DNA from: Cervus elaphus
Taxonomy: Eukaryota; Chordata; Mammalia; Artiodactyla; Cervidae
Assembly (NCBI RefSeq): GCF_910594005.1
Contig: NC_057825.1
Coordinates: 44,795,037-44,859,036 of the forward strand
Direction: 5' to 3'
Length of the DNA: 64,000 bases
Shown: positions 43,312 to 55,585 of the stretch, piece by piece
Layout of the letters: every line of letters starts with the position of its first letter
Numbering within the stretch: the stretch's first letter is position 1
The notes under the pieces: generated by a model
The model's database searches: none
The model's input: only the letters and a program-made list of their open reading frames with translations
What the model was told of the DNA's origin: nothing
Translations under genes and position numbers: made by a program

Positions 43312-44968
43312 GGACAGAAATGGTATGGACCTAACAGAAGCAGAAGATATTAAGAACAGATCGCAAGAATACACAGAAGAACTGTACAAAAAAGATCTTC
43401 ACGACCCAGATAATCACGATGGTGTGATCACTCACACTCACCTAGAGCCAGACATCCTAGAATGTGAAGTCAAGTGGGCCTTAGGAAGCATGACTATGAA
43501 GAAAGCTAGTGGAGGTGATGAAATTCCAGTTGACCTATTTCAAATCCTAAAAGATGATGCTGTGAAAGTGCTGCACTCAATATGCCAGCAAATTTGGAAA
43601 ACTAAGCAGTGACCACAGGACTGGAAAAGGTCAACTTTCATTCCAATCCCAAAGAAAGGCAATACGAAAGAATGTTTAAACTACTACACAATTGAACTCA
43701 TCTCACACGCTAGCAAAGTAATTCTCAAAATTCTCCAAGCCAGGCTTCAGCAATAGGTGAACCAAGAATTTCCAGATGCTCAAGCTGGTTTTTGAAAAGG
43801 CAGAGGAACCAGAGATCAAAGTGCCAACATCTGCTGGATCATCAAAAAAGCAAGAGAGTTCCAGAAAAATATCTATTTCTGCTTTACTGACTATGCCAAA
43901 GCCTTTGACTATGTGGATCACAATAAACCGTGGAAAATTCTGAAAGAGATGGGAATACCAGACCACCTGACCTGCCTCTTGAGAAACCTGTATGCAGGTC
44001 AGGAAGCAACAGTTAGAACTGGACATGGAACAACAGACTGGTTCCAAATAGGAAAAGGAGTACATCAAGGCTGTATATTGTCACCCTGCTTATTTAACTT
44101 ATATGCAGAGTACATCATGAGAAACGCTGGGGTGGAAGAAGCACAAGCTGGAATCAAGATTGCCGGGAGAAATATCAATAACTTCAGATATGCAGATGAC
44201 ACCACCCTTACGGCAGAAAGTGAAGATGAACTAAAGAGCCTCTTGATGAAAGTGAAAGAGGAGAGTGAAAAAGTTGGCTTAAAGCTCAACATTCAGAAAA
44301 CTAAGATCATGGCATCTGGTCCCATCACTTCATGGCAAATAGATGGAGAAACAGTGAAAATAGTGGCTGACTTTATTTTGGGGGGATCCAAAATCCCTGC
44401 AGATGGTGATTGCAGCCATGAAATTAAAAGACGCTTACTCCTTGGAAGGAAAGTTATGACCAACCTAGACAGCATATTAAAAAACAGAGACATTACTTTA
44501 CCAACAAAGGTCCATCTGGTCAAGACTAGATGGTTTTTCCAGTGGTCATGTATGGATGTGAGAGTTGGACTGTGAAGAAAGCTGAGCACCGAAAAATTGA
44601 TGTTTTTGAACTGTGGTTTTGGAGAAGACTCTTGAGAGTCCCTTGGACTGCAAGGAGATTCAACCAGTCCATCCTAAAGGAGATCAGTCCTGGGTGTTCA
44701 TTGGGAGGACTGATGTTGAAGCTGAAACTCCAATACTTTGGCCTCCTGATGTGAAGAGCTGATTTATTTGAAAAGACCCTGATGCAGGGAAAGATTGAGG
44801 GCAGGAGGAGAGGGGACGACAGAGGATGAGATGGTTGGATGGCATCATCAACTCGATAGACATGGGTTTCGGTAGACTCCGGGAATTGGTGATGGACAGG
44901 GAGGCCTGGCGTGCTGTAGTTCATGGGGTCACAATGAGTCAGACACGACTGAGCAACTAAACTGGAAT
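43312..44968 (+). mobile_element. BovB LINE, 3' 1.66 kb
   Basis: Plus-strand BovB from the linker between endonuclease and RT to the 3' tail. The piece 43325-43612 ends at a TGA in 'CAGTGACCAC', a TGG to TGA change in the expected QQWPQDW-like text. The RT core piece 43913-44575 keeps the YADD active site (about 44189-44200) and reads 220 residues. A frameshift near 44525-44531 separates the C-terminal piece 44530-44754. It is dead as a source of protein but relatively complete. Confidence 0.95.
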
Positions 44969-45061
44969 TGGAACATTACAATAATCTTTATAGTTCTGAA
45001 AAGAACAATTGTGGGCTTGGAGTGCTCTCGAAAGATTAAAAAACAGATTTTAAAATTCATC

Positions 45062-45254
45062 TGGGGCTGGTGCACTGGGATGACCCAGAGGGATGGGACG
45101 GGGAGGGAGGTGGGAGGGGGTTCAGGATGGGGAACACATGTAAATCCATGGCTGATTCATGTCAATGTATGGCAAAAACCACTAAAATATTGTAAAGTAA
45201 TTAGCCTCCAACCAATAAAAATAAATGAAAAAAATAAAAATAAAAATAAATAAA
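45062..45254 (+). mobile_element. L1 LINE 3' end, very short, with duplication
   Basis: Only the last 190 bp of ruminant L1 ('CATGGCTGATTCATGTCAAT', 'GCCTCCAACCAATAAAAATA') with an AAAAT-rich tail. Exact repeats TAAAATTCATC at 45051-45061 and 45255-45265 flank it. Confidence 0.95.
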
Positions 45255-45265
45255 TAAAATTCATC

Positions 45266-45857
45266 CCTACTTTTGCCTTTAGCTCCACGTGGAACAGCTC
45301 TCTAACCTTTTAAAGACCATACACTATCAATACATCTGTAAGTCAGGGTAATAGTATTTGCTGCCTACTTCAGAGACCATTTCAGAATTATGAGATAATG
45401 TTCCCATAGCTCTCTGAACCGCTGAGATCAAAGGCCTTCATTATCAAAGATCAGTGGGGTTATTCTGGTATCATTTTTCCTACCTCAAGTTTACCTAAAG
45501 TTTATGCTTATTTAGGAGAGAAGAGATACTCAATTAAATTTCAAAAGTCGGAATTTCAGTAGCCAATCTAACTGAATACTTTGAGTGCAATGTGTCCACT
45601 AATGAATGATCAACAGATAGGAATGGCTTCATAAAAACTAAGAACTTCTTTGTCTCCAGTACCTAGAACTATTCTGTCACTCCTTCCTTTCTGGCCATAC
45701 TTTCTCAAGATGCTAGATCTTTCCACAACACTCTATACCCTAAAAAGCTTCTCTCCTTCCTCTCTCTGCAAAATTTGTTTAAAAACTCACTTATGAACTT
45801 GACAAAAATGCCTAATCTAAATCTAATCAAATCTTGAGATTTTAATTTTCATTTTAT
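45266..45857. other. Intronic, no exon seen
   Basis: Unique-looking, no supported features. Confidence 0.5.
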
Positions 45858-45864
45858 AGGAAAC

Positions 45865-46086
45865 GGGCTTCCCTGGTGGCTCAGATGGTAAAGTGTCTGC
45901 CTGCAATGTGGGAGACCCAGGTTCGATCACTTGGTTGGGAAGATCCCCTGGAGAAGGAAATGGCAACCTACTCCTGTACTCTTGCCTGGAAAATTCCATG
46001 GACTGAGGAGCCTGGTAGGCTACAGTCCATGGGGTCGCAAAGAGTCGGACATGACTGAGCAACTTCACCTTCACTTTTCACTTTAC
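45865..46086 (+). mobile_element. Bov-tA SINE
   Basis: Full Bov-tA with box B and CTTTCACTTT tail. AGGAAAC on both sides (45858-45864 and 46087-46093). Confidence 0.95.
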
Positions 46087-46093
46087 AGGAAAC

Positions 46094-46946
46094 AGAGGAG
46101 TAGTGACAAAGGCTATACACATTCAGAACTGGGGGAAAAAAGTCTTTGTTCTATTCTTCAGCAAAACAGAGAAATAAAGAAATTCAGAATCACAAATCAT
46201 ACATACAAACAACAGACTTTTCAAATTTGGTCATTTTTGTAGGGAGAGGATACCTATACCCAATTCTTAACCTTCTACTCAGTGATAAGTTGTATTAAAT
46301 AAATGGATACAAGGTTAACTTTGAGGTCTAATGATAAGTATCTGTAATACACAATAGATTTAAAATTCCTGTAACACAAAGAACTTCTTAGTTGATAAAT
46401 CATAAGCCATCCAATTAAAAAAAAATAGGCATAGGATGTATAGAAGCACAAATACATAGAGATTCCAGACATCTCTATGACATATGACATATGATAACAG
46501 ACTCAACCTTGCTAGTGGTCATGGAAATAAAGAATAAAGCAACAATGGGATATCACTTTTTTAAAATCCAGGATAAGAAAAATTAAATAATGATAAGATT
46601 CAAAGATGGTAAAAATGAAGGCAAAAAAGAAATATTATGTGTTGCTACAGAACTGTGAATTATTATAACCTTTAAAAAAGTGACCTAGCAATAACTATTA
46701 AAAGTTAACGTACACATGCCTCTTGTAACAAACACTCTACTTTTAGCATTCTCTTACAGAAACAAAAGCACCAGTACGTAAGGACATATAAGCATACATA
46801 AGGACATCGTTCTGCTAGATAGTATGTAGTGACAGAAACAGCAATTAAAAACAACAAAGTGGAAATACCTTGAATATCACTAATATTTGACGATACTGTG
46901 GAGTAAGTACTATGCTTATTTTTTAATAGTAAGCTACTAAAAAAAA
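46094..46946. other. Intronic, no exon seen
   Basis: Very AT-rich. About 46495-46900 may be old L1 ('GGATATCACTTTTTTAAAAT'), not certain. Confidence 0.4.
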
Positions 46947-46955
46947 GAGTGATTT

Positions 46956-47094
46956 GGGACTTCCCTGGTGACCCAGTGGTTAAGAAGCTGCACGTCCACT
47001 GCAGGAGGCATGGGTTCAATCTCTGGTCTTTGGTAGGGGAACTAAAGATTCTGCATGCCACATGGCAGCAGACAAAAAAAAAAAAAAAAGAAAG
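46956..47094 (+). mobile_element. Short CHR-type SINE with 9 bp duplication
   Basis: 'GGGACTTCCCTGGTGACCCA', box B GGTTCAATCTC and an A16 tail. GAGTGATTT at 46947-46955 and 47095-47103 flanks it. Confidence 0.93.
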
Positions 47095-47103
47095 GAGTGA
47101 TTT

Positions 47104-47439
47104 ATGATTGTATCTACTAACCTTGAAAATTGTCCATGATCTATTTAGCAATAAAGCAAGTTAGCAGAATAATTTGTATCATACAATATAATGCAATTTT
47201 GGTAAAAACATCCAACTATTCCTCAAAACCTTGTAAGTATGATTATATTTAACAAGGAAGACAAAGTGAAAGAATACTACTATTGGCAGAATTGAGGGAT
47301 ATGTAAAGTTTTACATATTTCTGTATTTTTTATAAATTTTTTGAATTTTTTGGTAATTTTTGAAATGGTGCTTGATAAATAAAATTTACTAGAGAAGGAA
47401 GCTCTTTATTCCATTTAGTGACTGTTTAAAGAGAGGTGA
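47104..47439. other. Intronic, no exon seen
   Basis: AT-rich, nothing supported. Confidence 0.5.
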
Positions 47440-47605
47440 GGGTCTTCCCCAGGAGTCCAATGGCTAAGACTAACTCTCCAACTGCAGGGGGCCCAGGTTT
47501 AATGCCTGGTCAGAGAACTAGACCCCACATGCTACAACTAAAGATTCTGCATGCTGCAATGAAGATGGAAGACCTGGCACAGTCAAACAAACAAATAAAA
47601 CAGAG
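47440..47605 (+). mobile_element. CHR-type SINE
   Basis: 'CAATGGCTAAGACTAACTCT', degraded box B, then 'CATGCTACAACTAAAGATTC' and 'CAAACAAACAAATAAAA' tail. Confidence 0.8.
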
Positions 47606-48417
47606 TTGGGACTATAAAGCAATCCTCTGCTAGATGTCAATAGCATACAACCTTCATTAATACTACTCTCAAATCTGTATCTGCAACTTTTCCCCAACCA
47701 CAACCCAGTTTCATTTTGTTCAACTACAAAATGGGAGTTACAGTGCTCACCTGACCTGACTATGACCAGAATGAACTGAGATGGCATAAACAGAGGGCTG
47801 TGGGCTTTTTTTCCTTTTAAACTCAAGAGATTCCTTAAAGATCAAGTTGCTCACTGTATGCCAATAAAATGGGCAACCTGGAAGAAATGAACAAATTCTT
47901 AGAAAGGTACAGTCTCCCAGGACTGAACCAGGAAGAAACAGATAACGTGAACAAACCAATCATCAGTACTAAAATTGAAACTGTGATTTAAAAGCTGCCA
48001 AAAAACAAAAGTCCAGGCCTTGATGTCTTCACAGGTGAATTCTATCAAATATTTAGAGAACAGTTAACACCTATCCTTCTGAAACTTCCAAAAAATTGCA
48101 GAGGAAGGAAAACTTCCAAACCCATTCTATGAGGCCACCATCACCTGGATACCAAAATCAGACAAAGATACCACAAAAAAAGAAACTTACAGGCCGATAT
48201 CACTGATGAACACAGATGTAAAAATCCTTAACAAAATACTACCAATCCAGTGTATTAAACAATCATACACCATAATCAGGTGGGATTCATCGCAGGGATG
48301 CAAGGATTTTTCAATATCCACAAATCAATCAATGTAATACATCATATCAATAAATTGAAGAATAAAAACCATATGATCATCTCAATAGATGCAGAAAAAG
48401 CTTTTGACAAAATACAG

Positions 48418-49070
48418 TACAGTTCAGTTCAGTCACTCAGCCGTGTCCGACTCTTTGCGACCCCATGGACTGCAGCACGCCAGGCCTCCCTGTCCATCAC
48501 CAACTCCCAGAGTCTACCCAAACCCATGTCCATTGAGTCAGTGATGCCATCCAACCGTCTCATCCTCTGTCGTCCCCTTCTCCTCCTGCCCTCAATCTTT
48601 CCCTGCATCAGGGTCTTTTCAAACGAGTCAGCTCTTCACATCAGGTGGCCAAAGTATTGGAGTTTCAGCTTCCATATCAGTCCTTCTAATGAACACCCAG
48701 GACTGATCTCCTTTAGGATGGACTGGTTGGATTTCCTTGCAGTCCCAGGGACTCTCGAGAGTCTTCTCCAACACCACAGTTCAAAAGCACCAATTCTTTT
48801 TTTTTTTTTTTTTCATTTATTTTTATTAGTTGGAGGTTAATTGCTTTACAATATTGTAGTGGTTTTTGCCATACATTGACATGAATCAGCCATGGATTTA
48901 CATGTGTTCCCCATCCTGATCCCCCCTCACACCTTCCTCCCCATCCCATCCCTCTGGGTCTTCCCAGTGCACCAGCCCTGAGCACTTGGCTCATGCATCC
49001 AACCTGGGCTGGCAATCTAAAAGCATCAATTCTTTGGCGCTCAGCTTTCTTTATAGTCCAACTCTCACAT
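48418..49070 (-). mobile_element. BovB LINE 3' end inside L1
   Basis: Reverse-complement BovB from the GTTCA tail to 'CTTTATAGTCCAACTCTCAC', inserted in the L1 text 'GCTTTTGACAAAATAC | ACACATTTATGATAAAAA'. It is itself interrupted by an L1 3' end (48799-49018). Confidence 0.95.
48799..49018 (-). mobile_element. L1 3' end inside BovB inside L1
   Basis: Poly(T) followed by the reverse complement of the ruminant L1 3' end ('TTGGAGGTTAATTGCTTTAC', 'CAGCCATGGATTTACATGTG'). It is flanked by AAAAGCACCAATTCTT (48783-48798) and AAAAGCATCAATTCTT (49019-49034), a 16 bp duplication with one difference. Confidence 0.95.
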
Positions 49071-51624
49071 ACACATTTATGATAAAAATGCTCCAGAAAG
49101 TGGGCATAGAAGGAACATACCTCAACATAATAAAGGCCATATATGACCAATCTAGAGCTAACATCATAGTCAATGGTGAAAAGATGAAAGCATTTACTCT
49201 AAAATCAGGAACAAGACAAGGATGTCCACTCTGACCACTTTTATTCAACATAGTTTTGGGAGTTCTAGCTACCGCAACTAGAGAAGAAAAAGAAGTAAAG
49301 GGAATCCAAATTGGAAAACAAGTTAAACTGTCACTGTTTGCAGATGACATGATACTCTACATAAAAGATTCTAAAGATGCTACCAGAAAACTACTAGAAC
49401 TCATCTGGTAAAGTTGCAGGTTACAAAATTAATACTCAGAAACCTGTTGCACTTCTATATACCAACAACAAAATATCAGAAAGAGAAATTCAGGAAACAG
49501 TTCTATTTATCATCACAAACAAACAAACAAAAAAACCCAGGAATAAATCTACCTAAGGAGATGAAAGACCTGTACTCTGCAAACTGTAAGCCACTGATGA
49601 AAGAAATCGAAGAAGACACAAAACAGATTAAAAAATATACCATGTTTGTGGACTGGAAGAATCAATATTGTCAAAATGACTATACTACACAATGCAATCT
49701 ACAGATTCAGTGCAATCCCTAGCAAATTACCAATGTCATTTTTCACAGAACTAGAACAAAAAAATCTTAAAATCTGTATGGATACATCAAAGACCCCAAA
49801 TAGCCAAAGCAATCCTGAGAAAGAAAAATTGAGCTGGAAGAATCAGTTTCCCTGACTTCAGACTATACTACAAAGCTACAGTCATCAAAACAGCATGGTA
49901 CTGGCACAAAAATAGAAATACAGATCAATGGAACAGGATAGAAAACCCAAAAACAGACTCATGCACTCACAGTCAATTAATCTATGACAAAGGAGGCAAG
50001 ATTATACAATGTTGGAAAGACCATCTCTTCAATAAATGGTGCTGGGAAAACTGGATAGCTACCTATAAGAAAAAAATGAAATCAGATCATTCTTTAATAC
50101 CATACACAAAAACAAAGCTCAGAATGGATGAAAGACCTAAAGGTGAATCCCTAGAGGAAAACATAGGCAGGGCACTCTCTAGCATAAATTACAGTAATAT
50201 TTTTTCGATCTGCCTCCCAGGATGATGGAAATAAAAACAAAAATAAACAAATGGGACCTACTTAAGCTCAAAAGCTTTTTCACAGCAAAGGAAACAATAA
50301 ACAATATGAAAAGACAACACACAGACTGGGAGAAAATATTTGCAAATGATGTGACTGACAAGGGATCAGTTTCCAAAATTTACAAACAGCTCATGATGCT
50401 TAACAGCATCAAACAAACAACCCAGTCAACAAATAGGCAGAAGACCTAAATAGATATTTCTCCAAAGAAGACACACAGATGGCCAAAAGGCACGTGAAAA
50501 GATTTTCAACATTGCTAATTATTAGAGAACTGCAAATCAAAACTATAATGAGATATCACCTCACACCAGCCAGAATGGCTGTTATCAAAATATCCACTAA
50601 TGATAAATGCTTGAGAGGGTGTGGAGAGAAGGGAACCCTTCTACACTGTTGGGGGGGAATGTAAATTGGCACAGCTACTATGAAGATTATGGAGGTTCCT
50701 TAAAAAGCTAAAAATAGAGCTACCATATGACCCTGAAATCCACTCTAGGGCATATATTCAGAGAAAAACATGATCCGAAGGATATATGCACCCCAGTGTT
50801 CATTGCAGCACTGTTTAAAATAGCCGAGACATGGAAGAAACCTGATTGTCTACTGACAGAGGAATGGATAAAGAAGATGTGTTATATACACTCAGTGAAA
50901 TATTACCCAGCCATTATAAAGAATAAAATAATGCCATCTGCAGCAACACAGGTGGACCTAGAGATTGTTATACTGAGTGAAATAAGTCAGAGAAGGTATC
51001 CCTTAAATGTGGAATCCCTTAAATGATAGCCCTTAAATGCGGAATCAAAAAAGAAATGATACAAATGAACTTACAAAACAGAAAGACTCACAGACTTAGA
51101 AAATGAACTTATGATTGTCAGGGGGAAGGGCCACTTGGGGAGTTTGGGATGGACATGTACACACTGCTATATTCAAAATGGATAACCAACAGGGACCTAC
51201 TGTATAGCATATGGAACCTCTGCTCAATGTTATGTGCCAGCCTGGATAGCAGAGTGTGGAATGGACACATGTACACGCATGGCTGAGCCCCTTCACTGTT
51301 CATCTGAAGCTATCACAACATTGCTAACTGGCTATACTCTGACAAAAAATACAGTGTTTTGTTTTGCTTTTTTTTAATCAAGTTGCTCAATGGAAGTAGG
51401 AGGATGAGGGAGGTAAGGGTTTCGATCAACTGCAGAGATTCCTAAACTGCAGCCAAATATTGCTATGTAGGAACACAGGCCAGTGATACATATATTTTTA
51501 AACTTTAAGACAAGTTTGAAAGTTCACATTAATGTGAATTCTCCACTTAAAAAAAAAATTGGTATATAATTTAAAAACACTTTTTCAAAGGGTTCACCAA
51601 TGTAACACCTGGTAAAACCTGTGT

Positions 51625-51850
51625 GTTCATGCTTGGTCACTTCAGTCATCCCTGATTCTTTGCAACCCTATGGACTGTAGCCCTCCAGACTCCTCTGTCC
51701 TTGGGAATTCTCCAGGCAAGAATACAGGAATGGGCTGCCATGCCCTCCTCCAGGGGATCTTTCCAACCCAGGGACTGAACTCCTGTTTCTTATGTCTCCT
51801 GCATTGGCAGGTGAGTTCTTTAACACTAGCACTACCTGGGAAGCCCCTGC
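51625..51850 (-). mobile_element. Bov-tA SINE with 12 bp duplication
   Basis: Reverse-complement Bov-tA. TAAAACCTGTGT (51613-51624) and TAAAACCTATGT (51851-51862) flank it. Confidence 0.94.
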
Positions 51851-51862
51851 TAAAACCTATGT

Positions 51863-52577
51863 CACCAATTTGCAGTCTCTTCCTTAATGGCTCAGAGGGA
51901 AGGGAGAAGCTGCAAATAGAGTTCCCTTGCTAGAAGCTTCAAAGACTTGGTGACAGGGGAAGGTAATGGCTTTGGTTTCAACACTTGATTCCTAGTTTTT
52001 CCTGCGCTGAGAAAATGATGAGACAAAATAGAAAAGATAAATTGATACTACTCTTGAAAGACAATACCAGAAATAGAGGGCAAAGGCCCTGAATACCTTT
52101 TAACTCTCTGGATCCAGAGTGATGTACAATGCAGATATGATTGGTCTTTTTGCCTGATTCCTGGGAGAGAACAACAAAACCCTTTGGATTTCCCCCTTGA
52201 TAGGAATGTCTTGTTATTCATGGTGGGCTCTGATAGTTTGCACCCTGGAGGTGATTCATTGTAGGCCTTTGATAGCTTATGCTAAAAAGGTGACTCAGAA
52301 TGGGGTCAAACCAAGCAGGAAAGACCAACCATGTGATCCAAAGGTTGACTTTGAGCCACTTAATATCAGCCAACTCCCATGAGGGCAAGAGGGCTGGAGA
52401 CTGAGTTCAATTATGTGGCCAATGGTACAATCAGTCAATGGTTTGGAAATGTGACCCCAATGAAAACTCTGGACATAGATGCTCAGTTGAGATTCCTGGT
52501 TGATGAACATATCAATGTGCTAGGAGGGAGATGAATTCAGATGCCAAGGGGAGAGGGCATGAAAGTTCTGTGTTTGG
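51863..52577. other. Intronic; old unnamed repeat, left part
   Basis: No exon. From about 52500 ('GAATTCAGATGCCAAGGGGA') the text belongs to an old mammalian dispersed repeat that resumes after the L1 at 53190. I recall the later part from many loci but cannot name the family. Confidence 0.4.
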
Positions 52578-53189
52578 GTGTACCACAATGTTCATCACAG
52601 CACTGTTTATAATAGCCAGGACATGGGAGCAACCTAGATGCCCATCAGCAGACGAATGGATAAGGAAGCTGTGGTACATATACACTATGGAATATTACTC
52701 AGCCATTAAAAAGAATTCATTTGAATCAGTTCTAATGAGATGGATGAAACTGGAGCCCATTATACAGAGTGAAGTAAGCCAGAAAGATAAAGACCAATAC
52801 AGTATACTAACGCATATATATGGAATTTAAAAAGATGGTAACCATAACCCTATATGCAAAACAGAAAAAGAGACACAGATGTACAGAACAGACTTTTGGA
52901 CTCTGTGGGAGAAGGCGAGGGTGGGATGTTCTGAGAATAGCACTGAAACAAGTATACTATCAAGGGTGAAACAGATCATCAGCCCAGGTTGGATGCATGA
53001 GACAAGTGCTCACGGCTGGTGCACTGGGAAGACCCAGAGGGATGGGATGGAGAGGGAGGTGGGAGGGGGGATTGGGATGGGGAACACATGTAAATCCATG
53101 GCTGATTCATGTCAATGTATGGCAAAAACCACTACAATATTGTAAAGTAATTAACCTCCAACTGATAAAAATAAATGGGGAAAAAAAAA
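52578..53189 (+). mobile_element. Ruminant L1 3' end, perfect 17 bp duplication
   Basis: About 610 bp of L1: end of ORF2 ('GTACCACAATGTTCATCACA', 'CAGCAGACGAATGGATAAGG'), 3' UTR and A-rich tail. Exact repeats GAAAGTTCTGTGTTTGG at 52561-52577 and 53190-53206. Its 3' end resembles the ones at 45062 and 48799, so the three share a subfamily. Confidence 0.96.
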
Positions 53190-53491
53190 GAAAGTTCTGT
53201 GTTTGGAACCCTCTTAGACTTTACCCCGTGTGTCTCATTTGGCTGCTCCAGATTCGTATCCTTCACAATTAAACTAAAATCTTAAGTATAGTGCTTTCCT
53301 GAGTTCTGTGAGTTGTTCTAGCTAATTATAAAATCTGAGGGGGGCTGTTGTGAACCTCCTATATTTGTATCAGTTGGTCAGAAGTGTGGGTGTTCTGAGA
53401 CCCCAAACTTGCAACCAGAGTCAGAAGTGAGGTCAGTCTGTGGGAGGACCCTGTCTTTAACTGGGAGATTTGCACTAATTTTAGATGGGAA
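53190..53491 (+). repeat. Old unnamed repeat, right part
   Basis: 'CATTTGGCTGCTCCAGATTC', 'TTCCTGAGTTCTGTGAGTTG' and 'TTGGTCAGAAGTGTGGGTGT' belong to an old dispersed mammalian repeat (LTR-like in appearance) in which both the L1 and the next BovB inserted. Family name not known to me. Confidence 0.45.
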
Positions 53492-55585
53492 TCAAATCCC
53501 TTATAACTATACAGTGGAAGTGAGAAATAGGTTTAAGGGACTGGATCTGATAGAGAGCCTGATGAACTATGGACAGAGGTTTGTGACACTGTACAGGAGA
53601 CAGGGATCAAGACCATCCCCAAGAAAAAGAAATGCAAAAAGGCAAAATGGTTGTCTGAGGAGGCCTTACAACTAGCTGTGAAAAGAAGAGAAGCGAAAAG
53701 CAAAGGAGAGGAGGAAAGATATTCCCATTTGAATGCAGAGTTCCAAAGAATAGCCAGGAGAGATAAGAAAGCCTTCCTCAGCAATCAATGCAAAGAAATA
53801 GAGGAAAACAACAGAATGGGAAAGACTAGAGATCTCTTCAAGAAAATTAAAGATACCAAGGGAACATTTCATGCAAAAATGGGCTCAATAAACAACAGAA
53901 ATGGTAGGGACCTAACAGAAGCAGATGATATTAAGAAGAGGTGGCAAGAATACACAGAAGAACTGTACAAAAAAGATATTCATGAACCAGATAATCACAA
54001 TGGTGTGATCACTCACCTAGAGCCAGACATCCTGGAATGTGAAGTCAAGTGGGCCTTAAAAAGCATCACTATGAACAAAGCTAGTGGAGGTGATGGAATT
54101 CCAGTTGAGCTATTTCAAATCCTGAAAGATGATGCTGTGAAAGTGCTGCACTCAATATGCCAGCAAATTTGGAAAACTCAGTAGTGGCCACAGGACTGGA
54201 AAAGGTCAGTTTTCATTCCAATCCCTAAGAAAGGCAATCCCAAAGAATGCTCAAACTACTGCACAGTTGCACTCATATCACACACTAGTAAAGTAATGCT
54301 CAAAATTCTCCAAGCCAGGCTTCAGCAATACGTGAATCGAGAACTTCCAGATGTTCAAGCTGGTTTTAGAAAAGGCAGAGGAACCAGAGATCAAATTGCC
54401 AACACCCGATGGATCATCAAAAAAGCATAGAAAAAGAGAGTTCCAGAAAAACATCTATTTCTGCTTTATTGAGTAGGCCAAAGCCTTAGACTATGTGGAT
54501 CACAATAAACTGTAGAAAATTCTGAAAGAGATGGGAATACCAGACCACCTGACCTGCCTCTTGAGAAACCTGTATGCAGGTCAGGAAGCAACACTTAGAA
54601 CTGGACATGGGAAAAAAAAAAAGAACTGGACATGGAACAACAGACTGGTTCCAAAGAGGAAAAGGAGTACATCAAGGCTGTATATTGTCATCCTGTTCAT
54701 TTAACTTATATGCAGAGTACATCATGAGAAACGCTGGGCTGGAAGAAGTACAAGCTGGAATCAAGACTGCCGGGAGAAATATCAAGAACCTCAGATATGC
54801 AGATACCACCACCCTTATGGCAGAAAGTGAAGAAGAACTAAAAAGCCTCTTGATGAAAGTGAAAGAGGAGAGTGAAAAAGTTGGCTTAAAACTTAACATT
54901 TAGAAAACTAAGATCATGGCATCTGGTCCCATCACCTCATGGGAAATAGATAGGGAGACAGTGGAAACAGTGTCAGACTTTATTTTTAGGGGATCCAAAA
55001 TCACTGCAGATGGTGATTGCAGCCATGAAATTAAAAGACGCTTACTCCTTGGAAGGAAAGTTATGACCAACCTAGACAGCGTACTAAAAAAGCAGAGACA
55101 TTACTTTGCCAACAATGGTCCATCTGGTCAAGGCTACAGTTTTTCCCGTGTTCATGTATGGATGTGAGAGTTGGACTGTGAAGAAAGCTGAGTGCCGAAA
55201 AATTGATGCTTTTGAACTGTGGTGTTGGAGAAGACTCTTGAGAGTCCCTTGGACTGCAAGGAGATCCAACCAGTCCATCCTAAAGGAGATCAGTCCTGGG
55301 TGTTCATTGGAAGGACTGATGTTGAAGCTGAAACTCCAATACTTGGGCCACCTGATGCAAAGAGTTGATTCTTTGGAAAAGACCCTGATGCTGGGAGGGA
55401 TTGGGGGCAGGAGGAGAAGGGGATGACAGAAGATGAGATGGTGGATGGCATCGCCGACTCGATGGGCATGAGTTTGAGCAAACTCCGGGAGTTGGTGGAC
55501 AGGGAGGCCTGGCATGCTGCGATTCATGGGGTCGCAAAGAGTTGGACACGACTGAGCGACTGAAGTGAACTGAACTGAACTAGAT
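53492..55585 (+). mobile_element. BovB LINE, longest copy (2.1 kb)
   Basis: Plus-strand BovB from the segment after the endonuclease domain ('NQIPYNYTVEVRNRFKG') to the ACTGA repeat tail. Frames: 53409-53675, 53651-54184 (ends at a CAG to TAG stop near 54182), 54574-54903, 54916-55167 and 55106-55426. The RT motif reads YADT (near 54798-54809), so the second catalytic Asp is lost. At 54611-54621 it carries a poly(A)-only insertion. Inactive. Confidence 0.95.
54597..54635 (+). repeat. Poly(A) micro-insertion with 14 bp duplication
   Basis: AGAACTGGACATGG occurs at 54597-54610 and again at 54622-54635, separated only by G plus ten A. The other BovB copies have one copy of this text and no A run. 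Confidence 0.95.

Larger units (their letters stand above)
47854..51376 (+). mobile_element. L1 LINE, 5' truncated, hosting nested insertions
   Basis: About 2.9 kb of L1 ORF2 and 3' UTR, interrupted at 48418-49070 by BovB. The RT motif FADD is visible near 49340-49351 ('TTTGCAGATGAC'). The text then runs through the ORF2 C-terminus to the L1 3' end near 51340. Exact repeats ATCAAGTTGCTCA at 47841-47853 and 51377-51389 bound the whole insertion. Several in-frame stops and shifts make it inactive. Confidence 0.95.

Noticed and set aside
43913..44575. A 220-residue open frame as a possible host gene
   Set aside because: It is the BovB reverse transcriptase core (YADD motif), truncated and shifted; part of a dead LINE.
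48280..48840. A 186-residue plus-strand frame
   Set aside because: It fuses L1 ORF2 with antisense BovB at the insertion point; a chance chimera of repeat frames.
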